DNA of 23,111 nucleotides from Nanobdellota archaeon. GTDB taxonomy: Archaea; Nanobdellota; Nanobdellia; Pacearchaeales; GW2011-AR1. A model generated the notes under the pieces. That model searched no databases and was not told where the DNA came from. It saw nothing but the letters and a program-made list of their open reading frames with translations. Within the stretch, counting starts at the first letter, position 1; every line of letters starts with the position of its first letter. The stretch lies in assembly GCA_018901675.1 (NCBI GenBank), contig JAHIEH010000029.1, positions 1-23,111 on the forward strand, in the 5' to 3' direction. A program made the position numbers and the translations under genes. Positions 1 to 6,638 of this stretch are shown piece after piece.

Positions 1-168
1 GAAGACAGCCAGTTGCAGATGGTTGGTTTGCTTGCTTCAGAAATCAATGGGGATGCAAGGGAATTTTATGAGTTTGAGAAAAATATAAAAGAAGTTAAGA
101 TAGAAGATGTTAAAGGGCTTGCCAAGCTAAAAGATTACAGCTTTTATGCGCTTGTGCCTGAAGAATAA
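1..168 (+). CDS. C-terminal end of an unidentified protein (partial)
   Basis: An open frame enters from the left edge and stops at TAA 166-168, giving 55 residues that end in YALVPEE. The tail is mixed, charged and helical (for example KNIKEVKIEDVKGLAKLKDY), with no membrane segment. The pattern of an 'IEDV..LAK' helix followed by a final strand resembles the C-terminus of M16-type peptidase-fold proteins, but this is a weak impression from a fragment and I do not assign a function. The 63 bp after the stop lead directly into the promoter of the toxin-antitoxin pair, so this gene probably ends its own transcription unit here. Confidence 0.6.
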   Translation, partial: EDSQLQMVGLLASEINGDAREFYEFEKNIKEVKIEDVKGLAKLKDYSFYALVPEE

Positions 169-230
169 ATTTTAAAGGATAGTATTTCTAGTTTATGATT
201 CTATAGTGTGCTTATTTTTGATAGAAAGAT

Positions 231-252
231 TTATATATCAATTGATATATAA
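231..252. promoter_or_regulatory. 22-bp perfect palindrome over the TATA box of the toxin-antitoxin operon
   Basis: The half-site TTATATATCAA is followed immediately by its exact reverse complement TTGATATATAA, with no spacer. The left half contains the TATA element (TTTATATA, about 230-237), centred about 25 bp before the ATG at 259, so the transcript should start at or next to that ATG. A palindrome placed on the TATA box is what autoregulation by a dimeric DNA-binding antitoxin would need: the bound repressor would block TBP. The palindrome is seen directly; the operator role is inferred. Confidence 0.65.
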
Positions 253-258
253 TGCCTT

Positions 259-534
259 ATGGAAAACGAAATATTAAATCCCATTGCAAGAAGCCCTACT
301 TTAGAAACAGTGTTGATGGTAGAAAGAACTATTGATAAATATTCAGGCGAGTTTAACAGGACACAAATCTGGAAAAAACTTCCTAAAAAAGTAATGTGGC
401 AGACATATTTAGTGATATTGGACTATTTGCAAAGTGTAAATAAAATTGCGATAGATAGCAAAGGAACAATAGGATATATTTGGTGCCCAGAGGTCGCAAA
501 AAGGTTTAGGAATAGAAAAGAGGTTAAAGTATAA
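259..534 (+). CDS. Winged-helix antitoxin-like DNA-binding protein
   Basis: This 91-aa protein has no membrane segment. Its helix-rich middle (about residues 15-60) includes EFNRTQIWKKLPKKVMWQ and a following helix around YLVILDYLQ, then a short beta hairpin (KIAIDSKGTIGYIW). That is the layout of a winged helix-turn-helix domain with the wing at the hairpin. The C-terminus is basic (RFRNRKEVKV). The stop TAA shares one base with the ATG of the next gene, a RelE-like toxin, so the two are surely co-transcribed. As the first gene of the pair, behind a palindromic operator, it best fits the antitoxin and autorepressor. Family assignment rests on fold impression and context, not on a diagnostic motif. 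The start at 259 agrees with a leaderless transcript from the TATA box at about 230-237. Confidence 0.7.
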   Translation: MENEILNPIARSPTLETVLMVERTIDKYSGEFNRTQIWKKLPKKVMWQTYLVILDYLQSVNKIAIDSKGTIGYIWCPEVAKRFRNRKEVKV

Positions 535-866
535 TGAGGATAATAAAACTCTCTAAAGTAATCTTCGCAAATGATACTCTTAAAGAAAATTTCGAGAATC
601 TCGATGAAAATAATGAAATTAAAAAATATGTTATTCGGGCTATAAAAGATATTCAAAAAAATGCTTTCTGTGGTATTCAACTCCCAAAAAGATTAATCCC
701 TAAAGAGTACATCCAAAAATATGGAATAACTAATCTCTGGAAATATGACCTGCCAGACGGGTGGAGATTAGTCTATTCTATAACTACCCCTAATAAGATT
801 GAAATAATCTCAATTATTCTTGAATGGTTTAACCATCCAGAATATGAAAGAAAGTTTCACTATTAA
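534..866 (+). CDS. RelE/ParE-superfamily toxin
   Basis: This 110-aa protein starts at the ATG that overlaps the antitoxin stop by one base. The C-terminal half shows the RelE/YoeB-like pattern: NLWKYDLPDGWRLVYSI, in which the R-L-V-Y strand is typical of RelE-fold mRNA interferases, then IEIISIILEWFNHPEYERKF, where the last strand and the H-x-x-Y-x-x-x-F end resemble YoeB-like archaeal toxins. In this superfamily such proteins cleave mRNA on the ribosome, often with conserved Arg, His and Tyr residues; R and H/Y candidates are present near the C-terminus. Neutralisation by the upstream protein is inferred from gene order. Activity cannot be judged from sequence alone. Confidence 0.75.
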   Translation: MRIIKLSKVIFANDTLKENFENLDENNEIKKYVIRAIKDIQKNAFCGIQLPKRLIPKEYIQKYGITNLWKYDLPDGWRLVYSITTPNKIEIISIILEWFNHPEYERKFHY

Positions 867-937
867 AATGAGAATTAGAACTAAACATATTCTTCCTAAG
901 ATATAAATCTAAAAAATAAAAAATAAAAAAAGAAAAT

Positions 938-1111
938 TTATTTCTTGTAGTTTCTCATAAGCTTGCCTATACCAATTACTAAAACGCCCGCTGCTACTAA
1001 CCAGTCTAAGGTACCACCACTGCCTATCGTTCCTAGTTGGAGAACCCCTAGTAAAGGTAATAACAACAAAACGCCGATAATGGTTACAAGCCAAGCTGTT
1101 AATTTTGCCAT
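938..1111 (-). CDS. Small membrane protein, two hydrophobic segments
   Basis: From the ATG at 1111 this encodes 57 aa beginning MAKLTAWLVTIIGVLLLLPL, with a first hydrophobic helix at about residues 5-25, a Gly-rich turn (GTIGSGG), a second at about 30-47, and a basic tail (RNYKK). I chose this start because a strong Shine-Dalgarno GGAGGTG lies 5 nt upstream. An in-frame ATG at 1141 would add MKKRAKGGVK and coincides with the predicted transcription start, so a 67-aa leaderless form is also possible. No family function is recognised. Proteins of this size and shape are common hypothetical membrane proteins in DPANN genomes. Confidence 0.7.
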   Translation of the reverse strand: MAKLTAWLVTIIGVLLLLPLLGVLQLGTIGSGGTLDWLVAAGVLVIGIGKLMRNYKK

Positions 1112-1116
1112 TTTTA

Positions 1117-1123
1117 CACCTCC
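1117..1123 (-). promoter_or_regulatory. Shine-Dalgarno site deciding the start of the small membrane protein
   Basis: On the minus strand the sequence reads GGAGGTG, then five bases, then ATG (1111). This is one of the few clear ribosome binding sites at the head of a transcription unit in this window; most other first genes appear leaderless. It also codes for Gly-Gly-Val in the longer reading from 1141. Confidence 0.7.
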
Positions 1124-1160
1124 TTTTGCCCTCTTTTTCATATAGAATTAAGGAAAAAGG

Positions 1161-1170
1161 TATTTAAATA
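1161..1170. promoter_or_regulatory. Palindromic TATTTAAATA box shared by divergent genes
   Basis: TATTTAAATA is its own reverse complement. Its centre (1165.5) lies 24.5 bp from the minus-strand ATG at 1141 and 24.5 bp from the plus-strand ATG at 1190. One TBP site could therefore serve both directions and give near-leaderless transcripts each way. The sequence and distances are direct observations; bidirectional use is inferred. Confidence 0.6.
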
Positions 1171-1189
1171 GGTTTTTATGAATAGAAAG

Positions 1190-2002
1190 ATGCAACTTAT
1201 TAAAGTTCCCGGTATAAATGGACTTGGTAAAACTAGCGGATGCAGAAATGCAGGAAATGCTTTGCTTGATGAACTGAAAGAAATTTATTCAAATGAAGAA
1301 GGGAAACCAATTGATGCTAAATTGCTTGACTTAGAGGAAATTCATGTTGATAATTCAAATGTGGAAGAGCAGGATGAACTTATTTATGAAAATGCTCTTG
1401 AATCTTTAGGGAGCAAAGACAAGGTTATTTTTTTAGGAGGGGACCATTCTATCAGCTTTTCTATTGGAAGGGCTTTTTTGGATTATTGTTCTAATAGTGA
1501 TGAAGGAGAAGAGCCATGCTTGATTGTTTTTGACAGCCATCCTGACTGCATGCCTGCAATGGAAGAGCCAAGTCATGAAGAGTGGTTAAGAGCGCTGGTT
1601 GAAAAGGGATTTCCTGCTGAAAATATTCTTCTTGTTGGGGTTAGAAATTCTGATGCGAAAGAAATAGAATTTATCAAGAAAAACAAAATAAGAATTATGG
1701 GCATGAACCAACTCTTGATGGATTTAGATGACAGTTGTGATATTATAATGGAATTTGCAAAAGATAAAAAGCTTTATCTTTCCTTGGATATAGATGTTAT
1801 TGACCCTGCATTTGCTCCTGCTACTGGCTATCCTGAGCCAGGGGGCTTGACATCAAGGCAATTTATTTATTTAATGCAAAGAATAAAAAAAATGAAAAAT
1901 TTGAAGGCGGTTGATATTGTGGAAATAAATTCAGAGGAAGACAAAAAATTTAATAATCAAACAACAAGAGTCGGGGCTAAGATTTTGGCGGAGATGATAT
2001 AA
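1190..2002 (+). CDS. Arginase/agmatinase-family ureohydrolase
   Basis: The 270-aa protein carries the full ureohydrolase metal site: GGDHS (His about 86), the FDSHPD variant of DAHxD (Asp about 115, His 117, Asp 119) and SLDIDVIDP (Asp about 200 and 202), followed by PATGYPEPGG. These ligands normally bind two Mn ions and hydrolyse a guanidinium group, as in arginase, agmatinase or formiminoglutamase. The Ser in place of Ala in DAHxD is mild and does not remove a ligand. Substrate cannot be read from these motifs; agmatinase in polyamine synthesis is the usual archaeal guess. I start at the ATG at 1190 (MQLIKVPGING) because it lies 24.5 bp from the TATTTAAATA centre; the ATG at 1178 would add four residues. 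Confidence 0.85.
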   Translation: MQLIKVPGINGLGKTSGCRNAGNALLDELKEIYSNEEGKPIDAKLLDLEEIHVDNSNVEEQDELIYENALESLGSKDKVIFLGGDHSISFSIGRAFLDYCSNSDEGEEPCLIVFDSHPDCMPAMEEPSHEEWLRALVEKGFPAENILLVGVRNSDAKEIEFIKKNKIRIMGMNQLLMDLDDSCDIIMEFAKDKKLYLSLDIDVIDPAFAPATGYPEPGGLTSRQFIYLMQRIKKMKNLKAVDIVEINSEEDKKFNNQTTRVGAKILAEMI

Positions 2003-2003
2003 A

Positions 2004-2402
2004 ATGGAAAACTATCAAGGTATAACTGGCAGAAAAAGTAATACTCTTTCAATAATCTTTTTTATGTTAGGATTGATTGGGGCTATTGGCCTTAGAGTAA
2101 TTTTATGGGTGAATAACTGGAATGCTTTATGGGGCAAATTCGTCTGGTATTTAGCTATGATATCTTATATTGTGTTTTATTCATATCGTTATTATATAGA
2201 GGAGAAAAGGAGAGATCTTATAATTTACAACAAATTAAGGCAAAAATTATATTCAAATGAGGATATTAGTTCTGAAGACAGGAGAAAATTAAGAACAGTC
2301 TTAGATTCAATTATGGTCTCAAAGTGGAGATTAAACTTAATAATACTAATTGTTATCTCGATTATTGTTTTAGCAATTCAATTAATGCTGGATTTGCTGT
2401 GA
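2004..2402 (+). CDS. Membrane protein of unknown function
   Basis: This 132-aa protein starts one base after the stop of the arginase-family gene, so it is very likely in the same operon. It has hydrophobic helices at about residues 15-36 and 45-62, a charged helical stretch (YYIEEKRRDLIIYNKLRQKL, about 64-100) that probably sits in the cytoplasm, and a strongly hydrophobic C-terminal helix (about 110-131). No family motif is recognised. The pairing with a cytosolic hydrolase may simply be shared transcription. Confidence 0.7.
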   Translation: MENYQGITGRKSNTLSIIFFMLGLIGAIGLRVILWVNNWNALWGKFVWYLAMISYIVFYSYRYYIEEKRRDLIIYNKLRQKLYSNEDISSEDRRKLRTVLDSIMVSKWRLNLIILIVISIIVLAIQLMLDLL

Positions 2403-2422
2403 AAGTAGATTTATCATAAAAA

Positions 2423-2430
2423 TTTATAAA
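2423..2430 (+). promoter_or_regulatory. TATA box for the thpR transcription unit
   Basis: TTTATAAA is centred at 2426.5, 25.5 bp before the ATG at 2452. The predicted transcript therefore begins at the 14-codon ORF and not at thpR itself, whose ATG is 41 nt further on. Confidence 0.55.
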
Positions 2431-2451
2431 TCTGGGTTTTCTTTTACTTCT

Positions 2452-2496
2452 ATGGTTAGTTCTGATAGAAGAATAAAAAGAGTAAAACACAAATGA
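2452..2496 (+). CDS. Possible 14-codon ORF upstream of and overlapping thpR
   Basis: The ORF MVSSDRRIKRVKHK starts exactly where a leaderless transcript from the TATA box at 2423-2430 should begin. It ends at a TGA that overlaps the thpR ATG (ATGA, 2493-2496) in another frame. The peptide is very basic. It could be a translated leader that couples initiation to thpR, since no convincing ribosome binding site precedes the thpR ATG. It could equally be chance, because short ORFs arise easily here. Confidence 0.35.
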   Translation: MVSSDRRIKRVKHK

Positions 2497-3038
2497 GAAC
2501 TTTTATTGCAATTGAGCTTCCTGAACATGTTCGAGCTGAAGTTTTTCACAAATTTGAAAAGCTCTCGGAAGGGGGATTGGTAAGGGGGGATTTTGTTGAA
2601 AAGGAAAATCTGCATTTAACTCTGAAGTTTTTAGGGGAGATTGATGAAGAAAAAGTTAAAGAAGTGATTAAGAAATTAGGTGAGATTAAAATGGTTAAAT
2701 TCTCCTGCGAGACTGGAAAAATAGGGTTTTTCCCAAGCGAAGATTATGTGAAAGTGATATGGATAGATTTGATTTCAGAAGAAGTTAAGAAGCTTCAGCA
2801 AGAGATAGAAAATAAACTCACCGAAATCGGGATAAAAAAAGATGACCGGGAATTTACAAGCCATGTTACACTTGTCAGAGTAAAAGAACTAAAAAACAAA
2901 GATGTTTTTCATGAGAAGATTAAAAAACTAGGAATAAAGAAACAGAAATGCAATGTGGATAAATTTCTTTTGATTAAATCTGAGCTGACAAGGCAGGGGC
3001 CGATTTATAAGACGATTAAGGAATTTGAACTGAGATAG
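2493..3038 (+). CDS. thpR: RNA 2',3'-cyclic phosphodiesterase (LigT/ThpR, 2H phosphoesterase)
   Basis: The 181-aa protein begins MRTFIAIELP, the usual opening of ThpR proteins. It contains both catalytic HxTx motifs of the 2H phosphoesterase superfamily: HLTLKF (His about 41, Thr 43) and HVTLVR (His about 124, Thr 126). Members hydrolyse 2',3'-cyclic phosphate ends of RNA and in vitro can join 2',5' ends of tRNA halves. Length matches the family (about 175-190 aa). The substrate in this organism is unknown. The gene overlaps the preceding mini-ORF by ATGA. Confidence 0.9.
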   Translation: MRTFIAIELPEHVRAEVFHKFEKLSEGGLVRGDFVEKENLHLTLKFLGEIDEEKVKEVIKKLGEIKMVKFSCETGKIGFFPSEDYVKVIWIDLISEEVKKLQQEIENKLTEIGIKKDDREFTSHVTLVRVKELKNKDVFHEKIKKLGIKKQKCNVDKFLLIKSELTRQGPIYKTIKEFELR

Positions 3039-3151
3039 CTAAAAAAATATTTTAAAAAGAAGACTTTCCGGCTTTATATTATTTTTGTTTGTGAAACATT
3101 ATATCTGTTTGCAGATTTGTTTAAAAATAAGGGCAGACTTTATATATTTTA

Positions 3152-3490
3152 ATGGCAGAAAAAATAGGTGGGTTGGAATCGAAGTTAATTCGAGATACAT
3201 TAAAAACAATATCTTCTTGCAAATTAAATCTTCCATCTGAAAGAATTAAGTTTACTGGAAGGGGTGTGGTAAAAGAAACTTCTCTTGGTATAACTGGTAT
3301 AGCATTTTATAATGCCTCTGAAAATGTTTTAGCTGATTTGGTTTCTCTTTCCAGACAGATAGTAAATGAATTTCCAAACTTATCATTGCAATTTTACTGC
3401 ATATCTGAACTTCCAAAAGTAAGAGATGGGCAAACATTCTATTTGGATGTAAAGGAAACTGGAAAATATGTTATCCCAAAATCTTCTTAA
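3152..3490 (+). CDS. Conserved-looking protein of unknown function
   Basis: A 112-aa soluble protein that I do not recognise. It is alpha/beta in character: an N-terminal helix (GLESKLIRDTLKTI), strands around RIKFTGRGVV and LGITGIAFY, a helix at LADLVSLSRQIVNEF, and a C-terminal strand pair (LSLQFYCISELP, TFYLDVKETGKYVI). Its last 20 bases overlap the end of the convergent nuclease gene (3471-3490). A TATA-like TTTAAAAA at about 3120-3127 lies 27-28 bp before the ATG, consistent with a leaderless start. A second AT-rich run (TTTATATA near 3140) is too close to the ATG to be the TATA box for this start. Confidence 0.6.
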   Translation: MAEKIGGLESKLIRDTLKTISSCKLNLPSERIKFTGRGVVKETSLGITGIAFYNASENVLADLVSLSRQIVNEFPNLSLQFYCISELPKVRDGQTFYLDVKETGKYVIPKSS

Positions 3491-4145
3491 AAATCTCTGC
3501 TTTCTTACCAATAACCTCTTTTAGACCCTCATCGCTGGCATTGATGATTTCTTTTATTGATTTAAAATGCTTTAGAAGTTTTTTTGCTGTTGAAGGGCCT
3601 ATTCCTGGAAAACCTTCTAAGATAATTTGTTTTTGTTCATCTAAATTATAGGCTTTCTTGCTGTGCATTAAACTATGTTCAGGGGTTACCTGTTTTTTTG
3701 CTAATCTTGCCAAGTACTGGGCTGTTTCTTCATAATCTTCTGTGAAAAGAACAGGAATTTTTTGTTTTAATAAAAGAGAAAGAGTAAAGCCTTGAATTGC
3801 ATTTTTATTAAAATTTCTTTCTGCAATTTCTTCTTTGTTGCCCTCTATTATCAGCAAATAAGATGGGAATTGGCTAATCTCTTCAACTTGCCTTAAAAGG
3901 CGCTTGTTGATTATGGAGTTAAGAAAGTCATTGTAGGTTTTTCTTTCTACTGCAATATTATTAACAATATAATCTGCTATTGGAAGATGCTTCATCTCTA
4001 TTTCAATTCCATTTGCAATTAATTCTGCAGGAATTAAGGAGTTCTTTTCACGAAAATCAACTTGAATTTTAGGTTTTGGTTTTTCTAGCTGGTTTATTAT
4101 GTTTCTTGGTGTGGAGAAAATGTTTTCTATTTCTTTGGGCGACAT
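3471..4145 (-). CDS. XPF/ERCC4-type structure-specific nuclease with HhH domain (Hef nuclease half)
   Basis: The 224-aa protein has an ERCC4 nuclease domain (about residues 27-165) with the catalytic set VDFRE (Asp 30), an Asp-Tyr at IADY (Asp 58, for the usual GDY) and VERKTYND (Glu 67, Arg 68, Lys 69, Asp 73). A C-terminal helix-hairpin-helix domain follows (FPGIGPSTAKKLLKHFKSI, about 180-224). This family cuts branched DNA such as forks, flaps and Holliday-like junctions. In most euryarchaea this domain is fused to a helicase as Hef. Here it is a separate gene, and the helicase lies further right on the same strand. The start is supported by the TATA box 25.5 bp upstream. It overlaps the convergent unknown gene by 20 bp. 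Confidence 0.9.
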   Translation of the reverse strand: MSPKEIENIFSTPRNIINQLEKPKPKIQVDFREKNSLIPAELIANGIEIEMKHLPIADYIVNNIAVERKTYNDFLNSIINKRLLRQVEEISQFPSYLLIIEGNKEEIAERNFNKNAIQGFTLSLLLKQKIPVLFTEDYEETAQYLARLAKKQVTPEHSLMHSKKAYNLDEQKQIILEGFPGIGPSTAKKLLKHFKSIKEIINASDEGLKEVIGKKAEIFKKILG

Positions 4146-4166
4146 TTATTTTTTAACATAATTATG

Positions 4167-4174
4167 TTTATATA
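4167..4174. promoter_or_regulatory. Single TATA box midway between two divergent leaderless genes
   Basis: TTTATATA (TATATAAA on the other strand) is centred at 4170.5, exactly 25.5 bp from the minus-strand ATG at 4145 and 25.5 bp from the plus-strand ATG at 4196. No other TATA-like run in the 50-bp gap fits either gene as well. The nuclease gene and the EEP hydrolase gene probably share this one box. Confidence 0.65.
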
Positions 4175-4195
4175 GATTTATCGGGATTATTCTTT

Positions 4196-4915
4196 ATGAA
4201 AGTTGCATTCTATAATCAAATGTTTGGATTGAATGGAAGGAAGTTCCGAAATTATATACGAGGGCATGCTTATTTGCATTACCTTGGGAAAAAATCCCTC
4301 TTTGTTAAATTAGTTGATTTAAGAAGGACATTCAAACTTATTAAAGAAACTGAGGCAGATATTATTGGGTTCTGTGAAGTTTTAGATTTCCAAAAGAAAG
4401 AAATGGAAGAAGGCTTGAATAAGTTAGGGTACCCATACATATTTTTTGGAAAAGGACATTTGTGCAAAGCAGGATGGCATGTTAATGTTGTTTTAGCTTC
4501 TAAAATAAAATGCAAGCAGATAGAAACCAATGAATTTCCGGCTGAAAATTATATTGGTGGAGGGGGAGGGATTGTCCATGCTTATTTTCCTGAGAGAAAG
4601 TGGGATGTTGTGATTGTTCATTTATGGCTGCCAAGAAAAAAAGTTTATGCTATACAATTAAAGTTTGTTAAGAGTTATTTGGGGAATGTTAAGGGAAAAT
4701 TAATTCTTATGGGGGATTTTAATCTAAGCTATAACCATCTGAAAAAACATTTTTGCAGTTTAAACTTAATTTCTGGCGCCCAAAAAACATGCAAAATCCC
4801 TTTAATCGGATATAAAGATTTTGACCATATTTTTGCAAGGGGATTTAAGAAATATAAAAGTGGTTGTGCAGAAGGAAATTCAGACCATAAATTAGTTTGG
4901 GTAGGGCTAGAATAA
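4196..4915 (+). CDS. Endonuclease/exonuclease/phosphatase (EEP) fold hydrolase
   Basis: The 239-aa protein shows the ordered EEP motifs: an N-terminal strand MKVAFYNQM with the conserved Asn, IIGFCEVLDF (metal-binding Glu about 60), VVIVHLWLPR (catalytic His position), GDFNLS (Asp/Asn about 173-175), FDHIF, and NSDHKLVW near the C-terminus (Asp-His pair). The family is Mg-dependent and hydrolyses phosphodiesters or phosphomonoesters in DNA, RNA or small molecules, so the substrate is open. It sits between the two halves of a split Hef system but on the opposite strand, sharing a promoter with the nuclease half. That suggests, without proving, a DNA repair role. Its last 9 bases overlap the convergent helicase gene. 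Confidence 0.85.
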   Translation: MKVAFYNQMFGLNGRKFRNYIRGHAYLHYLGKKSLFVKLVDLRRTFKLIKETEADIIGFCEVLDFQKKEMEEGLNKLGYPYIFFGKGHLCKAGWHVNVVLASKIKCKQIETNEFPAENYIGGGGGIVHAYFPERKWDVVIVHLWLPRKKVYAIQLKFVKSYLGNVKGKLILMGDFNLSYNHLKKHFCSLNLISGAQKTCKIPLIGYKDFDHIFARGFKKYKSGCAEGNSDHKLVWVGLE

Positions 4916-6550
4916 CTTCTTTTGTTTTTCCCCTTTTGTTTTTTCTTTTTTTAAGTTTCCTTTTTGGTTTTTTTCAGGAATTTCTTCTGAACTTTTATTT
5001 TTGTTTTCTTCCAGATTAAAAGTTCCATTTTCCATTTCTTCTTTTATGCTGTTAAGGGCAGAATGCATTTTTTTTTCTTTGTGAAACGCAGCCCAGTAAT
5101 AAGCTTCATCTCTTGTAGCTTTTGTAACTAAAATGTCAAGCTCTCCTGGGATTGAACGGGCTGTTCTGCCTGCTCTCTGGATTTTTCGGATTGCACTTGG
5201 AATAGGCTCATAGAAAATTACTGCATTTACCTCTGGTATGTCCAATCCCTCTTCTCCAATCGAGGTTGCAACAAGAATATTTATTTCCCCAAGAGAAAAC
5301 TGTCTAACAATTTCCTGCTGTTCTTTTTGATTTAATCCCGTTGCAGTTTCTCCTTCTCCCCTTTTTGCCTGTCCGACAAAAACTTTTGCCCTTACTCCCG
5401 GTATGGAATTAAGCTCTTTGCAGATTTGGACGGTTGTGTTTCTGTACTGTGCAAAAATAATTATTTTTGCTTTAGGATTTTTGGAAAATTTGTATTCTGT
5501 TAACGATTTTAATTCCAAGAGCTTTGGATGCTCGATTTTTTTTGCAATAAGTTCAATAGTTTTGGTGTATGCTTGATTAAACTCCGGGGTTTTCACAAGA
5601 TGCTGAACTGCCTTGCTTTTTCCCTGCTCTGCCTGTTTGAATAACTCCTGTATATAGGAATTAAAAGAATAAAGGGTTTGTGTTTCTAAAAGCTCAATTG
5701 CATGCTGAATTTTTATTGCCTGTGCGCACACGCTTGCCCCTACAAGCAAATTAAAGTTTTTATTGCCAGTGCTTATAGAATGCATTATCCTTCCCTGCAA
5801 TTCCAAAAGGGAAACTTTTGTAGCATGGAAAAAAAGAAGCTTTCGGTTTTTCAGCTCCTCCGTTTTTTTGTTATAAATTATCAAAAGAAGGTCTCTTATT
5901 TCCTTGAATTTATCTGGAAATTCTATTTGGATGGTGTTAAATTTCAGCTCCTGCAAGTAATGTTTTACATCTTCGCTTTCTCTTGTTCTTGCTTCTATTG
6001 AAGTAACGCCAAGATTTTTGCAAATTTGCTGGATTTTTTCTTTGTCACTTCCCGGGCTTGCTGTTAACCCTAAAACTCTTATATTCTGTGCTTGTTTGTG
6101 ATATTCCTGGACTATGTAAGTGTAGGAATAATTTTTAAGGCATCTATGTGATTCATCTTCAATCAATAAAGAGACCTCTTTAAGATTGTAAAGATTATTT
6201 TTTAAGTCATTTCCCACACACTGGGGAGTTGAAAAGATAATGTCTGCACTCTGCCAGAGTTTTTTTCTTTGTCCTGCAGGAACTTTTCCTGTGAATAATT
6301 CCATCTGTGCAAAAAGTTCAGGAAGGTGTTTTTGGAAATATTTAAAATGCTGTTCTATTAATGGCTTTGTTGGGGCAAGAAAAACAACTTTTTCAGAGGG
6401 GAATTGAGTCATTCTTTCTATTGTTAACATTAATGCAATAAGGGTTTTGCCTAAGCCGGTAGGAATTACCACTAAACAATTTTTGTCTTTACAGGTTTCA
6501 AAAATTTTCTGCTGATATTCTCTTGGGGTTATATCTTTCAGGAATTTCAT
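4907..6550 (-). CDS. Hef-type superfamily 2 DNA helicase (helicase half, without nuclease domain)
   Basis: From the ATG at 6550 (MKFLKDITPREYQQK) this gives 547 aa. It has a Walker A motif PTGLGKT (about residue 30), LAPTKPL (motif Ia), a DESH variant of the DEAD/DEAH box (IEDESH), TASPG (motif III), IIFAQYRNT (motif IV), the motif V region TSIGEEGLDIPE and QRAGRTAR (motif VI). The middle region carries the long helical insertion typical of the Hef/FANCM/Mph1 group, which remodels stalled forks. The C-terminus is a Lys/Glu-rich tail ending KKLF, where Hef would continue into its ERCC4 domain; that domain is the separate gene at 3471-4145. A GTG at 6613 could extend the protein by 21 aa; I prefer 6550 because it matches the family start and has a TATA-like box about 27 bp upstream. 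Confidence 0.9.
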   Translation of the reverse strand: MKFLKDITPREYQQKIFETCKDKNCLVVIPTGLGKTLIALMLTIERMTQFPSEKVVFLAPTKPLIEQHFKYFQKHLPELFAQMELFTGKVPAGQRKKLWQSADIIFSTPQCVGNDLKNNLYNLKEVSLLIEDESHRCLKNYSYTYIVQEYHKQAQNIRVLGLTASPGSDKEKIQQICKNLGVTSIEARTRESEDVKHYLQELKFNTIQIEFPDKFKEIRDLLLIIYNKKTEELKNRKLLFFHATKVSLLELQGRIMHSISTGNKNFNLLVGASVCAQAIKIQHAIELLETQTLYSFNSYIQELFKQAEQGKSKAVQHLVKTPEFNQAYTKTIELIAKKIEHPKLLELKSLTEYKFSKNPKAKIIIFAQYRNTTVQICKELNSIPGVRAKVFVGQAKRGEGETATGLNQKEQQEIVRQFSLGEINILVATSIGEEGLDIPEVNAVIFYEPIPSAIRKIQRAGRTARSIPGELDILVTKATRDEAYYWAAFHKEKKMHSALNSIKEEMENGTFNLEENKNKSSEEIPEKNQKGNLKKEKTKGEKQKKLF

Positions 6551-6638
6551 TTTACAGCAGGAAGAACAATCGCTTATTAAATTTTTATGAGAATTTATAG
6601 CATATTCTTCCACTCTTGAACTCTTTTAGCCCATTCTT

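Noticed and set aside
868..906. 12-codon ORF after the toxin gene
   Set aside because: There is no start signal and no similarity to other mini-ORFs in the window.
3139..3148. TATA-like TTTATATATT as the promoter of the 112-aa gene
   Set aside because: It is only about 8-10 bp before the ATG, too close for a TATA box serving that start. TTTAAAAA at about 3120-3127 fits the window's regular spacing better.
5702..6001. Open frames antisense to the helicase, ATPase and other long genes
   Set aside because: They lie opposite strongly supported coding regions, have no family resemblance and no start signals, and are shadows of the real genes.
6551..6613. N-terminal extension of the helicase from a GTG at 6613
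   Set aside because: It adds 21 residues (with SSCCK) not typical of Hef helicases. The ATG at 6550 gives the usual family start and has a TATA-like box about 27 bp upstream. A TATA-like run also precedes the GTG, so the alternative is kept only as a note.
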